From: Apostichopus japonicus | Lineage: Eukaryota; Echinodermata; Holothuroidea; Aspidochirotida; Stichopodidae | Assembly (NCBI RefSeq): GCF_037975245.1 | Contig: NC_092571.1 | Span: 14,439,417 to 14,503,416, forward strand | DNA length: 64,000 nt | Direction of reading: 5' to 3' | Part shown: positions 13,223 to 24,020 of the stretch, one piece after another | Numbering within the stretch: position 1 is the stretch's first letter | Layout of the letters: every line of letters starts with the position of its first letter | The notes under the pieces: generated by a model | The model's database searches: none | Told to the model about the DNA's origin: nothing | The model's input: only the letters and a program-made list of their open reading frames with translations | Made by a program: the position numbers and the translations under genes

Positions 13223-14599
13223 ATGCTTTTCAGGCACTTCCCGTGATTGGTCACATTAGTCTGACAATTTGGTAACTTTGGATTATAAATCTAGGTCACT
13301 TGGTTGATTTAAAGTGTTCCTAGTTGAGAAAATGTTAGCGAGCCTCTTGAGCCTCCTTAACTGGAACCATAGACTCTCCAGCTACAGAGAAGTCTCTTTT
13401 ACAAATGAACAGTTAAACATTTATACAGAGTTCAAACTATTGTGTTTAACTTTGTTGGTGGATATTTACAAGGTTTTACTTGTTGACAAAATTGTTAAAG
13501 ACTATTATTTGGTGCTATCATGACACCTTTCCAATAACTCCATAAACTCTGAAACTCTTCCAAGCAGGTTCACAAATGTTAGAAAAGTTTTGAATCCATA
13601 ATAGTTTCAGATGTCAAGTTATTCTGTTAATTTTGTTAATGCTATAAGCTTGATATCTAAACTATATTTTGTTGTCAAAATATAAAATCTCTCTGCTAAA
13701 TGTTGACATGAAATCTTTTCATAAAACTGCTCCTTCCACTCAACAGCAGAAGCACAGGAATATAAGGACAACTTTTTTAATCATTTCCAGGTACAAAGGT
13801 CAAATCATTGTTTATATATCTTTTGATCAGATGATTTACAATATCTTTGGTTAACAGAATAGTTAATCTTTATTCTAACTTATTGTAACATATCCTTGTC
13901 TTTAACTTCCACTTTGAACTTTAAGGGCTAAAGAAGGTCATGAAAATTAGAAAAAGTATACAATCCTTATCAGCGATAGAGGAGTTACCACAGTTAAAGG
14001 TATTAATTTTCTGTGAACATTGATATGCCCATTAAAGTGAATATGTTATATGAGCGATATATTTAATAATGCTAGAACATTTAAAAATACATGAAATGAG
14101 CATAGTTGTAATAAAGTTAAATGAAGAATAGTGAAGCCACCTAAGTTTCTGTGGTCACATAATACAGTGACCTTTGCATACTTCAAGTGCATCTGTAAAT
14201 AAGAGGGAAAGGAACTTTGTTGTAGAGCAATAGAAAGGGTGAGGAACTAGCAGGTGTTAATTAATTGTTAATTAGTTAATTGTGAAAACTTTCAGTGGCT
14301 GATCCAGGATTTCCTGAAGTGGCCGAAGAGACAAATATGGCCACATACAGACTTATCAGTATATTTCCAAACAATGAAAGTATCGTCTGTATAACAAAAC
14401 CTTTTCCAAAAGAAAGGCTGGGTCACCCAGCAAATTCCCAGTCATCAATAAGAGATTGCCTTCTGATGTTCAGTCTTATATATTACTTTTAAGGTTTTGA
14501 CATTCAAAAATATGTTTCAACAAGTTTTGAAGTTGTAAATAAAAGTTTCAGAGAACAATAAGTTGTTTTTTTTATTTTATAATCTCACTGATAATAGTA
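13223..14599. other. SAM gene 3' region with poly(A) signal
   Basis: No clear coding exon was found. An AATAAA at 14538-14543 is a plausible polyadenylation signal. The open frame at 14295-14492 follows an acceptor-like tttcag and could be an alternative 3' exon, but it has no recognisable domain. Confidence 0.45.
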
Positions 14600-15300
14600 A
14601 TTCCATCTGACAGCCAATTTTACAGACAAAGACCCATTTATTGCAAGGAAAAAAACTATAGATAACATTGAAGACTAGACTTTACTAAAAGATACAGTAA
14701 ATTAAAAGTCACAATACAGTTATTTTACAGAGAAAATTACATATTGCAAGAAAAAACTGCGTAAATAACGGTTTCAGACTGTTTATTTTACATAGAATGT
14801 AGTGTAAAATAACGGCCGTCATATAGTAATTTTACGGATAAAAACTTTTATAATGCAAAGAAAAACTGTATAATAACATTTTTAGACTGTTTATTTTACA
14901 TAGAATATGGTGTAAAATAACGGTTGACATACAGTAATTTTACGGACAGAAACTGTTATAATTGGGGGGAAAACTGTATAAATAACAGTTTCAGACTGTT
15001 TATTTTACATAGAATATGGTGTAATATAACGGTCGTCGTACAGTAATTTTACGAATAGAGTCTGTTATAATGGGGGAAAAAACTGTATAAATAACAGTTT
15101 CAGACTGTTTATTTTACATGGAATATGGTGTAAAATAACGGTCGTCGTAGAGTAAGTTTACGGACAAAAACTGTTATAATGAAAGATATAAACTGTATAA
15201 AAAACAGTTTTAGACTGTTTATTTTACATAGATTATCTGCAGTTGGAAATAACAGACATTTTCTGGAAACTCTGCTGCCAGAGAAATTCTGTTTTTTAAC
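14600..15300 (+). repeat. Right subterminal tandem repeats of EnSpm element
   Basis: Five clear units plus a partial one, period about 107-110 bp. The landmark agactgtttattttacat recurs near 14777, 14884, 14993, 15102 and 15212. Units share CAGTAATTTTACG and ACTGTTATAAT words. The unit differs from the left-end unit, although both are built from TTTACAG-type palindromes. Confidence 0.8.
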
Positions 15301-15302
15301 AG

Positions 15303-15319
15303 AATTTTTTTTAACAGTG
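15303..15319 (-). repeat. Right terminal inverted repeat of EnSpm element
   Basis: Reads AATTTTTTTTAACAGTG, the exact reverse complement of 1977-1993, and is followed by TG. Confidence 0.9.
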
Positions 15320-16363
15320 TGTGTGAACGTGGGAATGTATGTCGTCGTGGCTGTGCGTGTCATGTAAACAAAAGAACTAATTTGTATAACAACTGCTTCT
15401 CTTCATGCACCATCATATAGATTACAGTCATTATATTTATAACTCTCTTCTACTATAGTTCAATGGACGGAATAAAGTGCGTAGAAGTTAACTTTTAGTA
15501 GATTCTTAAAACCGTAGCTATTCCAGGTAAAACGAGGCGTTTTGGTTAGCACAGAGTGAAATGCTACGGTGGATAAGTGCTATACGGCGGATATCAGAGG
15601 ACACTTACGGCGAGTAACCTGTACACTTTGCCAATGAGAAGATTTTCTTTATTATAAATTCAATAAAATGAGTGTTGAAGGTACAACGAGGTTAGTTCAT
15701 GAGAGGTCCGCGAAATGCCAGATTAGATAAGAACCTAGAGTCAAGGGAATCGGTGATACGGAGAGAACCAAATTGAAACCTCAATAAGTACCATGTGAGC
15801 GCCAAATTGATGTAAGATGAGTTCTACCGCGGGTAGTTGGGTCAGGCTTTTGAAAGTTGATCCTGCTTTCTAAAGCATATCTGTAAATAATGCGCCAACC
15901 GCATACTGATCAACTGTAAATGACAAACTAAATAGTAGTCCGTGACTGGAAAAATAATTAGACTTTTACACAGTGCGGTACATCAAGATTGGTGCAAAAA
16001 TGGTGGAAAGATGAAGTATTCAAATTAATTTAACTAATTTAAACACAATTATAAAAAATGCATATAAATTGACAAATAATTGACAAATTGATTAAAACAA
16101 AACCCAAATAACTAATTATGAACGCAACAGCGCTAAAACATAAAATAGTGAACTTTACTTGGAAACAGCGTAAACTAGTCCTCTAAAACACGACATCACA
16201 TTATCCCAAACACCAATAGGAAAAGATCCAAAACCTCTTGGACACCTACAATATATCTTGAATCAATAAAAAAAAAACTAATATTACAAAATCAGACAGC
16301 ACTCAAAAGGATATGTACAAAACCGAGGGAAGAACAAACGACCCATCTGGAATCGTAAAGAAT
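15320..16363. repeat. Segmental duplication copy A, middle arm; no gene
   Basis: This continues the left arm after the EnSpm insertion. It matches about 37.46-40.6 kb once the insertions in that copy are removed. Shared landmarks include the cggcggatatcaga-like block near 15580 and the gcggtacatcaa block near 15974 (near 38370 in copy B). No coding sequence was recognised. Confidence 0.7.
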
Positions 16364-16378
16364 ACTCATTCTGTCCTA
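16364..16378 (+). repeat. Target site duplication of full-length LINE, 5' copy
   Basis: ACTCATTCTGTCCTA, identical to 21278-21292. Confidence 0.9.
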
Positions 16379-16595
16379 GAGTTGACAGTTGGCTTTCGTG
16401 GAGTGCAGACGTGTTTTTCGCTCTCGCTCTACATCTGATAACTGTTTTTTCACTGTACTGTGCTATACTTCCCGCCAGGCGGGTGTGCGCCAGTTCGTAT
16501 ATCGTTATCGTATATAGTCATCGTATATTGTATTTTATCCAACCTATCTTTAGTTTGTTTTGTTACTCCTCTGTGGCCCAGCCACCTTCGGTATC

Positions 16596-17699
16596 ATGGC
16601 ATCGCGCCGTGATTCCAAAATTGTTAAGTTAACCTTCACCGGTGAACAAGCGGTTCCACCGGTGCAAGTTTTTAGTATTTTAAAGAGTAAGGGTGTTGTT
16701 GTGCCTGGAGAGGTTGATGCGTTGCAAGCTCTCCAGGGTCGTAATACTTATGATGTACGTTTTACAAGTGACGTGACCCGGCAGAAGGGTGTCGCGTTGC
16801 TGAGTGGGGTTGAAGGTTTGACAGTTACTCCGTACGAGCGTTCCGTATGGGTAACTGTCATCCACGTAGGACTAGAGGTGCGTCAGGAACTTGTCGCAAC
16901 TGTTTTAGGTCGGTTTGGGGCTGTCAAGGCCATGAAAATGTGCTCCTACGCACAGGCCCCCGGGGTGTTGAACGGGCACCGACAGGTTCGGATCGACCTC
17001 AAGCAGGACATTCCCTCCTTCCTTTTTATTGCCGGACATAAAGCTCACGTGCGATACCCCGGTCAGCCCCGTACCTGCTTCAGGTGTGGGGAGACCGGGC
17101 ACGAAGCCAAGGGCTGCCCAAACAAAAAGTGTGGGCGCTGCCTTCGTCTTGGGCATGATACCTCTGCTTGCCCAAGCGAAGTTGTGTGCTCACTATGTGG
17201 GAAGGAGGGGCATGTTTTTCGCGCTTGTCCCTCCTCTTATGTCTTTATGACAAAGAGTGGGGGTCAATCAAAGGCGCCAAGTTCTGGCGCACCTACTGCC
17301 TCGGAGGAAGCTCCACGCAAAGAGGGGGGGCCGGATGCACCTAGTTCACCCTCCCTTGAAGTTGCAGACCCCAACCCCGTGCCCGCACCGAGAAAGTCTC
17401 CACCAGCTTCCCCTATCAACTCGTCCAGTTCCGTCCCCAGCCCGCCGCCGGTGTCGCCAGATCTGGAGACTCTGTCCGACGGCGACTCCGGGGACTCGGT
17501 GGTCATCGGGTCTCCGGAGGCTCTGTCTGACAGCGACTCCGGGGGCTCGGTGATCGTCGAGCCAAAACGTGCCACTGGGACGAGCTGGTACGACGAGATG
17601 GGGGAACCCTCTCTAAAAAGGTCGGCCTCAAGTGACGACTCGGACGACGATATGTCGTCTAGAGCGCGCTTGAAGCTTACAGAATCGTCGTCGGCGTAG
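16596..17699 (+). CDS. LINE ORF1, zinc-knuckle RNA-binding protein
   Basis: The ATG at 16596 is chosen because it opens the conserved MASRRDSKIV start, which is also seen in the related LINE at 30821 (MAARRDSKIV). The product is 367 residues. Residues about 1-150 form the N-terminal region, which may hold an RNA-recognition-like fold. Three CCHC knuckles follow, each C-x2-C-x4-H-x4-C, near residues 161, 182 and 204. The last third is Ser/Pro-rich and acidic and holds an internal duplication of an LSD-DSG--V unit (17470-17560). ORF1 proteins of this type coat the LINE RNA in the retrotransposition particle. The stop TAG lies 20 bases before the ORF2 start, so ORF2 is probably translated by reinitiation or a similar route. 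Confidence 0.88.
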   Translation: MASRRDSKIVKLTFTGEQAVPPVQVFSILKSKGVVVPGEVDALQALQGRNTYDVRFTSDVTRQKGVALLSGVEGLTVTPYERSVWVTVIHVGLEVRQELVATVLGRFGAVKAMKMCSYAQAPGVLNGHRQVRIDLKQDIPSFLFIAGHKAHVRYPGQPRTCFRCGETGHEAKGCPNKKCGRCLRLGHDTSACPSEVVCSLCGKEGHVFRACPSSYVFMTKSGGQSKAPSSGAPTASEEAPRKEGGPDAPSSPSLEVADPNPVPAPRKSPPASPINSSSSVPSPPPVSPDLETLSDGDSGDSVVIGSPEALSDSDSGGSVIVEPKRATGTSWYDEMGEPSLKRSASSDDSDDDMSSRARLKLTESSSA

Positions 17700-17719
17700 T
17701 TTTGCCCCATTGCCCTCTC

Positions 17720-20700
17720 ATGGCCCATACATTCTCAGTTGCCACTTTGAACGTGAATGGCATGAGGGATCATCGCAAGCGCAGTCGCATTTTCCAATAT
17801 TGTAAATCAATGGAGGTCGACTGCGTTTGCCTGCAAGAAACACATATTTTGGAAGAAGATGTCCCTCTATGGGCTTATGAGTGGGGTGGTGAGCTGCATG
17901 CTTCGTTTGGTTCGTCTTCATCCTGTGGCACTGTCATCCTTCTGTCAGCTCGTCAGGCGGGTTGTGCCACTAGGGTGGAGACGGATCACGAGGGCCGATT
18001 GGTTTGCATTCTATTCAAGTATCCACAGGGTAACATCGCCATTTGCAATGTGTATGCTCCCAATCGGCCTTCTGCTAGACGAGATTTTTTTAACACGCTG
18101 CCTTCCTTTGTTCCTGGTAGTGCGCCGTGTGTCATGGTCGGAGACTTTAACTGTGTCCCAGACTCGGGTCTTGACAGACTCGGAACTTCTGTGTCTGCAA
18201 GTCCCGACGCTGGGATGACAGAATTGGACAGATTCACTTCGGCACACCTTTTAGCCGATGTCTGGAGGCATATGCACCCGTGTAGTACGGTGTATACGTG
18301 GGTGAGGCCTAACGGAGAAGATGCCTCCAGGATAGATCGAGTGTATGCGCCCGTAAGTTTTACATTTTCGGGTTGCGAGACGCTCAGCTGTCCGCTCTCT
18401 GACCATGACACTGTAGTAGCACGTTTTGTTTTGCCTTCCATTTTCCCCATCGGGCGGGGCCTATGGAAGCTTAACTGTCGGATTCTTGGCGAGGCAGAGT
18501 TCCGCCAGGGTTTCGAGACCAGGTACAAAGGATGGCAAACATTGAAGCCGGCCTTTGCTTCTATATCCCAATGGTGGGATGAGGTCAAGTTGCGCATCAA
18601 ACACTACGCAATTCAGTATTGCGTGACCCGCGCACGGCGTCGAAGAGAAAAATTCTCGAAGCTGTGCGCGGAGGTGAAGTTTGGCGACCCTTTGGCTGTC
18701 ATCGCTTTGCAGACTTATCTCGATGAAAAGTACCACGGTGCCCGCGTCAGGGCCCGTGTCGAAGCGGTGGAAGCCGAGGAGCGCCCTTCACTGAGGTTTT
18801 ACCAGTCCGTTAGCTCATCGGCAGGTGACAGACGCGTCCCGTCTGTACGCGCTACTGATGGGACCGTGGTTAGTGACCCTCACGGCATTGTCCGCGTATA
18901 TAAAGAGTACTATTCGAGTTTGTTTACGCGTGGCAATGTCGACTTGTCGGCACAGGCCGATTTATTGAGGGGAATCTCAAAAACCGTTCCCCACGATGTC
19001 AATGATATTTTGGGGGGCGAAATAACCACTGTTGAGCTTTGGAAGGCGCTTTCGAAGATGAAGAATGGCAAGTCCCCGGGTTCGGACGGGCTTCCGAGGG
19101 AGTTCTACCGAACCTTCTGGGCAATAATAGGACCCGACATCAGAGCCGTCTTCGAAGACGCCTTCCAAAACGGACTGTTAAACGAAAGTCAACGTCTGGG
19201 CATGATTACTTTGCTGCCAAAGTCTGGGGACCCCTTGGATCCCCATAACAAGCGTCCGATCACCTTGTTAAATGTGGACTACAAGTTGCTGGCTAAGGCC
19301 TTGTGCAACCGCCTTGCACTGGCTATGCCGCATCTTGTTGGTGATCTCCAGACTTGTGCAGTGAAGGGTCATTGCATCCAGCAGAACTTGTGGTTGATGC
19401 GCGACTTGACCGACTTTGTTATTGAGCGTGATCTGCCATGTGCATTGGTGTCTCTAGACCAGCAGAAGGCCTTTGACATGGTGGATCGCGGTTTTTTAAT
19501 GAATGTATTGGAGACGTTTCAGTTGCACCCAAATTTTCGTAAATGGATTTCTGTTTTGTATGAACAAAGTTTCAGTTCTGTTATCGTAAATGGGTTTTGT
19601 TCGGAGGTTTTTAACGTAGAGAGGGGGGTGCGCCAGGGGTGCCCTCTGTCTCCATTACTTTATGTTTTGTTTAGCGAGTCCCTCTCTCGTCTTTTGGAAA
19701 GGGACTCCAAACTTGTTCCATTCGTTGTGCCAGGGGGTGCCAAAGTGAAATGCGCTCAATATGCAGATGACGTGACATGTATTGTTTCGAGTCTCGGCTC
19801 CTTTCGCGCACTCTCGCAGGATCTATCAATTTTTGAGAGAGCTACCGGGGCGAAGTTGAATCCAGAAAAGACAAAGGGCCTTCGTCTTGGTAGCTGGAGA
19901 TACAGAAACTTACCATTCGGTGCGTCGTGGTCGGATCAGAATATCAAAATTAATGGTATATGGTTCGGCTACGATGCACCTTGTGATGTCACCTGGAACG
20001 AGAGGGCTGAGGTATTTCAGAGCAGACTCGAAACCTTTGGCACCCGCTGGCTTTCGATCTTGGGGAAAGTCACTGTTATTAATCGTTTCGTTTCGCCCAT
20101 CTTGTGGTACCCTGGCGCGGTGTACCCTATTCCGCGTCGCGTCCTGGTACGGTTGGAGAGGGCGATTTTTTCATTCATATGGTCCGGTGGTACAGAGCTT
20201 GTCAAGAGGGCGGTATTGTACCAAAAACTGGAGAAGGGGGGACTAGGGGTGGTTCATCTGGGAAGTAAATTGACCTTTTTGTTATTTAAGCAGTTGTTTG
20301 TAGCGGTAACTGACCCAGGGTTGCCTTGTTCATATTTTGTACGTTTTTGGGGCGGTTTGCACCTGCGTCGATGGGTCCCGGCGCTGTTTAGCAACAGAGA
20401 ACCGCATAGTAGTACTCCAAACAGGGTGGTGCGTGTCATCTGCTCCGCTCTGATTGAGTTGCCCCCTGTTGACCTGTCACAGCCGGCCCTCGTTCACAGT
20501 TCGTTGAGGGATAAGGCCTTGAATGCAACTTTTGTGCAGGGACGTCATTCTGCCGAAGTATGGCGTTCGGTGCATTCAAAGCTGAATGGTTACAGGCTCC
20601 GTGATCTCGCATGGAGAGTTGCACACGGTGCCTTGGTGACCAACCTAAAAAGATATCATTGGCGATTGGGTGATGGACTGTGCCCTAGGACCGGCTGTGA

Positions 20701-21112
20701 CAGCTTAGAGAGTACTGCTCATGTTTTTTGGCATTGTTACTTTGTAGTAAACTTATGGGAGTGGTTCCAGACCTGGACCGACCGTGTTACGGGAGACCGT
20801 TCATGGTCGGTAGGGCAGGGCTTTATTTTATATGGGGTAGACCCTCCAGTTTGTTCGGTAGCTGTGTTGCACCGCATCATTTTTGTTTGCTCTATTGTAA
20901 AAAAACATGTTTGGCGGAATAGGTGTAATTTGGTTTTTAGGGGGAAATTTGCCAGTTGGCAGGCAGTCCTGGAGTCGGTGAGGTCCGACGTTCGCCTTCA
21001 GATTGAAGGCGATTTTCGCCGTTTATCTGGGGCTGCCTTTTTTGGACGCTGGTGTGCTGGGGAGGGGTTTTTCGTTTCGCTGCGTGCGGGTCGTCCTTCT
21101 GTACGTTTTTGA
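17720..21112 (+). CDS. LINE ORF2, endonuclease and reverse transcriptase
   Basis: An open frame of 1130 residues starts at the ATG at 17720. Residues 1-240 are an apurinic-type endonuclease with TLNVNGM, CLQETH, GDFNCVPD, RIDRVYAP and SDHD motifs, so the catalytic residues look intact. Residues about 430-760 are the reverse transcriptase, with GKSPGSDGLPREFY, the LDQQKAFDMVD block, GVRQGCPLSPLLY and the active-site YADD near residue 680. A C-terminal cysteine-histidine cluster (C-x4-C-x7-H-x4-C) lies near 987-1006. No RNase H domain is seen. The enzyme nicks target DNA and copies the LINE RNA onto it. Length and domain order are normal for the clade, so this is a candidate active copy. Confidence 0.93.
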   Translation: MAHTFSVATLNVNGMRDHRKRSRIFQYCKSMEVDCVCLQETHILEEDVPLWAYEWGGELHASFGSSSSCGTVILLSARQAGCATRVETDHEGRLVCILFKYPQGNIAICNVYAPNRPSARRDFFNTLPSFVPGSAPCVMVGDFNCVPDSGLDRLGTSVSASPDAGMTELDRFTSAHLLADVWRHMHPCSTVYTWVRPNGEDASRIDRVYAPVSFTFSGCETLSCPLSDHDTVVARFVLPSIFPIGRGLWKLNCRILGEAEFRQGFETRYKGWQTLKPAFASISQWWDEVKLRIKHYAIQYCVTRARRRREKFSKLCAEVKFGDPLAVIALQTYLDEKYHGARVRARVEAVEAEERPSLRFYQSVSSSAGDRRVPSVRATDGTVVSDPHGIVRVYKEYYSSLFTRGNVDLSAQADLLRGISKTVPHDVNDILGGEITTVELWKALSKMKNGKSPGSDGLPREFYRTFWAIIGPDIRAVFEDAFQNGLLNESQRLGMITLLPKSGDPLDPHNKRPITLLNVDYKLLAKALCNRLALAMPHLVGDLQTCAVKGHCIQQNLWLMRDLTDFVIERDLPCALVSLDQQKAFDMVDRGFLMNVLETFQLHPNFRKWISVLYEQSFSSVIVNGFCSEVFNVERGVRQGCPLSPLLYVLFSESLSRLLERDSKLVPFVVPGGAKVKCAQYADDVTCIVSSLGSFRALSQDLSIFERATGAKLNPEKTKGLRLGSWRYRNLPFGASWSDQNIKINGIWFGYDAPCDVTWNERAEVFQSRLETFGTRWLSILGKVTVINRFVSPILWYPGAVYPIPRRVLVRLERAIFSFIWSGGTELVKRAVLYQKLEKGGLGVVHLGSKLTFLLFKQLFVAVTDPGLPCSYFVRFWGGLHLRRWVPALFSNREPHSSTPNRVVRVICSALIELPPVDLSQPALVHSSLRDKALNATFVQGRHSAEVWRSVHSKLNGYRLRDLAWRVAHGALVTNLKRYHWRLGDGLCPRTGCDSLESTAHVFWHCYFVVNLWEWFQTWTDRVTGDRSWSVGQGFILYGVDPPVCSVAVLHRIIFVCSIVKKHVWRNRCNLVFRGKFASWQAVLESVRSDVRLQIEGDFRRLSGAAFFGRWCAGEGFFVSLRAGRPSVRF

Positions 21113-21277
21113 ATGTTTCAGTGGGGGGGGGGGGTTGGGCGTTTTGTCTCTGCAGGTCGGCGGGCGCATGTTTTTTTGGCTCGCTAGACCTTAGTTTCGT
21201 TTGTCAGAATGGGATGGTTCGGTAGTGCCGTTTGGCCGTGACGTTTTGTATCCCGCATGGCGGGTCACGTAAAAAGC
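21113..21277 (+). other. LINE 3' untranslated region
   Basis: It includes a run of ten or more G near 21123-21134 and ends in a short hairpin-capable block (cccgcatggcgggtcacg) followed by taaaaagc. The same terminal block recurs in the truncated copies at 29.7, 38.4, 39.9, 49.1 and 60.0 kb, and is probably the recognition end for reverse transcription. Confidence 0.7.
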
Positions 21278-21292
21278 ACTCATTCTGTCCTA
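21278..21292 (+). repeat. Target site duplication of full-length LINE, 3' copy
   Basis: ACTCATTCTGTCCTA, identical to 16364-16378. Confidence 0.9.
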
Positions 21293-23640
21293 CGGAATAA
21301 TCAATTATTTGAAATCTCTTTGACCTTAATGGCCAGACGATACCAAGAACGGTCTCTTAAAGAAAAATATGACCAGAAATGATGATAAAAGAAAAACATT
21401 GAACACCAAACGATTGTCTATAGAATCTAGCACAAACGCTAAAGATATATTATATAATAAATGCTATCATTTTCTCTTCTCTGATTATCTTGTCAAATGA
21501 TACACTTAATTTTGAAATGGTGGTTGCCATTCATTTTCATTTAACAATTTAAATATTTGTTCAGCATAGTTATAGTTTTGTCTTTTATACTCGATTCAAT
21601 GAGTAAAACGTCAGGTAAATATTCATTGTTTCTTTTTTGAATATTGTTTGATCTTGTGTAAAATAAATGAAGGAAGTGATTTCATTTCTCGATTGAAACA
21701 GTTTGGGGTAACTTGTTTTCGTAGGAAAGGTAATATAGACACTTATTCTGCTTCCTGGTTTTACTTTCATAATTCAGAGCATACTCATTTTAAATATATT
21801 GAAAGTCTTTTGTTCGCATAACTGGCATTGGAAATGTTCACAATTTAAGTTGTGTTTATTACACAAGCAAATCGAAAGTCCATTAAACATGGCACTATTT
21901 CTTGTGAACTTCTGTTAGATCAGAGAGGTGTCTACAATACACCCATAGTTCAATTAAGTCAGTAAAACAATATTTTGAAACTTCTTGACGCCTGTTTCTC
22001 ACTTTCAGCTAACGCAGCTGTTTGGGCTAACCAACAGTAATAACAAGATCCAAACATACACGTTTTATTTGATACCACTTTACTGATTATATAATTAGTA
22101 TTAAGTATTATTATATGATTTTAAATCAGTTCGTGAACAATGTTCGGAGGTTTGATTGACGCCTGTTTCGCACTTTCAGCTTACTCAGCCGTTTGGGCTG
22201 ATCAAAGGCATGACATACCAGTGGCGTAGCTGGGGGGAGGGGCAAGGGAGGATACGTGCCCCGGGTTAAGAGGGCGCTGTAATGGGAGAATGAGAGTATA
22301 AAAAGAAGCACTTTTTAGAAAAACATGATGAATTGATGTTTGTCGTCAGGCATGAATATTTTCCAGCTACAGAATCTGAACTGAATGTAGTTGTCTTTAT
22401 TAAAAAATTTATAGATTGTGATTTCTCCAGTCCATTTCGACCGTTTTCTCTCTTTTTTTTATAATTCTGTTCTGTATTCTGTAATGACTACATGACACGG
22501 TACATAAATACACTTTAAATTATAATTATAATTTTACTTATCCAACCCAATCAACCACACTGTTAATAGAATTTAAATAAATAATGGCATTGAAAAAAAT
22601 TAAATTTAACTTAAAGAGATGCTTTAAGCACAAGTATATATGTTAAAGCACTTATTTATTGGTTTCAAAAATAGTATTACTATCAAATAAATCATTATTT
22701 TTTAAATGTGATGTAATAACAGCAACCGTTGTTCTTTTTTTGAAGTAGTTGATGACCTATCAAGAGAAGAAGTTATATTAAACAAATTACGAATTGGATA
22801 AAGCATGTTTTCCTATATTTTGTTCATGAAAAAACACAATACTTTCGTCCCCCGCATAATGGTTTAAGTTTTTAAATGCATTTAACAGCCACTGCGAAAC
22901 TCGCAATGGCATAAACTTACTTATTTTATTGTTACTCCTTTCGTAACTACCGAGCTGTCTGGAATGTGTTGAAAAGAATCCCTACAAAGAAAAATCTCTG
23001 TTTATCCGAGACAATCGTTGATCACTTAACTTATTCATGAGAGTATCATAAAAATACAGTGTACTTTGTTTTGTTATTAAACATTGTTTGACATTGAAAG
23101 ATTAAAAACAAATCAATTAAGGAAGTGATTTGTTCACGAATCAAAGCAACTATTCAAATCGTTAGCCTGTATGTGGGAAAACAGAAGAGAAATTACACTT
23201 CTATGTTTTACTTTCAAAATTGAAAGCATGGTCAGTTTAAAAAAGTGGCAATTACATTTTCTCACGAATGACCTTTATAACCATTCTTTACAATAACCTT
23301 TTATAGTTTATATTAACTTTATTAACTTTGAATTAAATTGTGTAGATGTTTTTCAAATGCTATAACAAATGAATACCTCTATTTGAAGCTCTCTTTGGAT
23401 TTTGTTTTACAATAAAGGGTTCAGAATATAGGGTTAAGAATTAATGCAATGATTGTATTTATTGATCGTTATAGCATTAAACTTATATTCGTGACACAAA
23501 ATACCAGTTATAATGTTAGTGTTAATATTACACTAATGAATGTTACAGCAATAAAATATGCAAATACTGAACTAGAAATTTTCATAAGGAATGTCGCTGT
23601 CTTGTTTTCTTCAAGATACATTTCCCCGTTCAAATAACGT
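21293..23640. repeat. Copy A right arm and repeated spacer; no gene
   Basis: 21293-22100 matches about 40.7-42.16 kb of copy B. A block at 21630-21780 (ending with a ggttttactttca-like word) recurs at 23060-23230 and again at 52390-52580. A local duplication of a 'gacgcctgtttc.cactttcagct' unit appears at 21986 and 22158, about 172 bases apart. Near 22215, cagtggcgtagctgg resembles the ends of old DNA transposons, but no partner end was found. No coding sequence is supported. Confidence 0.6.
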
Positions 23641-23654
23641 AATGACTTAAAGTA

Positions 23655-24020
23655 ATGACTAACCTTAATCGGTTCTAGAGATGTTAAATTCACATATGTC
23701 ATCGTACTGTGATGTAGAAAGGGACTCAAACTGTGCCTGGGTACAGATGCATCCAATGGTTGAGTTCTGATCACAATAAGTAACGTAGACTAAAAGCTCT
23801 TTAGTCCGTTAGTAATGTGTAATGTTTCCGATAATCACAGCCCTCGCATTGGATTACTTCCAGATTTATCGGTGGAAACCCGTCTGTTATTGAACAAGAT
23901 AGGGCGACGTGTTATAGGATGGAGATGAGGAGAGGCCTTGACAAATAAGAGGTGTAGAAGGCTGGTATAATGTAAAGAGTTGTTAGATGTGATGAGAGTA
24001 AAGTTTATACTCGAGTTATC
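23655..24020 (-). pseudogene. Ig gene fragment, second domain only, frameshifted
   Basis: The reverse strand is a close relative of the second Ig-like domain at 55271-55600. It shows the YQPSTPLICQG start and, in other frames, GFPPINLEVI, GCDYRKHYT and the NHWMH region. Stops and frame changes break it, for example inside the SCSIT-equivalent region and after KHYT. No first domain lies directly upstream. This is a decayed partial copy in the minus-strand Ig cluster. Confidence 0.75.

Larger units (their letters stand above)
1977..15319 (+). mobile_element. EnSpm/CACTA DNA transposon, 13.3 kb, autonomous-type
   Basis: The element begins CACTGTTAAAAAAAATT (1977-1993) and ends with its exact reverse complement (15303-15319), a 17/17 terminal inverted repeat of the CACTG class. 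The flanks read TG on both sides (1975-1976 and 15320-15321), consistent with a 2-bp target duplication. Next to each terminus lie tandem subterminal repeats, typical of CACTA elements. Inside are a zinc-finger transposase (4045-6786) and a five-exon SAM-domain gene (7191-13222), both on the plus strand. The related sequence at 37.46 kb lacks the whole element and joins the two flanks directly, which supports these boundaries independently. The transposase carries one stop codon, so this copy may now depend on others. Confidence 0.9.
16379..21277 (+). mobile_element. Full-length Tx1-like LINE, 4.9 kb, both ORFs open
   Basis: The insertion is flanked by perfect 15-bp target duplications (16364-16378 and 21278-21292). 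It contains a 5' untranslated region of about 217 bases, ORF1 (16596-17699), ORF2 (17720-21112) and a 3' untranslated region ending ggcgggtcacgtaaaaagc, with no poly(A) tail. The gag-like zinc-knuckle ORF1 plus an ORF2 with endonuclease and reverse transcriptase but no RNase H fits the Tx1 clade of the L1 group. Copy B of the segmental duplication has no LINE at the matching position near 40.66 kb. Perfect duplications and two open frames point to recent insertion. Confidence 0.9.

Noticed and set aside
17264-17728. Long minus-strand open frame opposite the end of LINE ORF1
   Set aside because: It is the antisense shadow of a Ser/Pro-rich GC-biased coding stretch and has no domain of its own.
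17986-18600. 204-residue minus-strand frame opposite LINE ORF2
   Set aside because: Antisense to the intact endonuclease region; no independent support.
22214-22300. A DNA transposon end (cagtggcgtagctgg)
   Set aside because: No matching inverted end or target duplication was found nearby.
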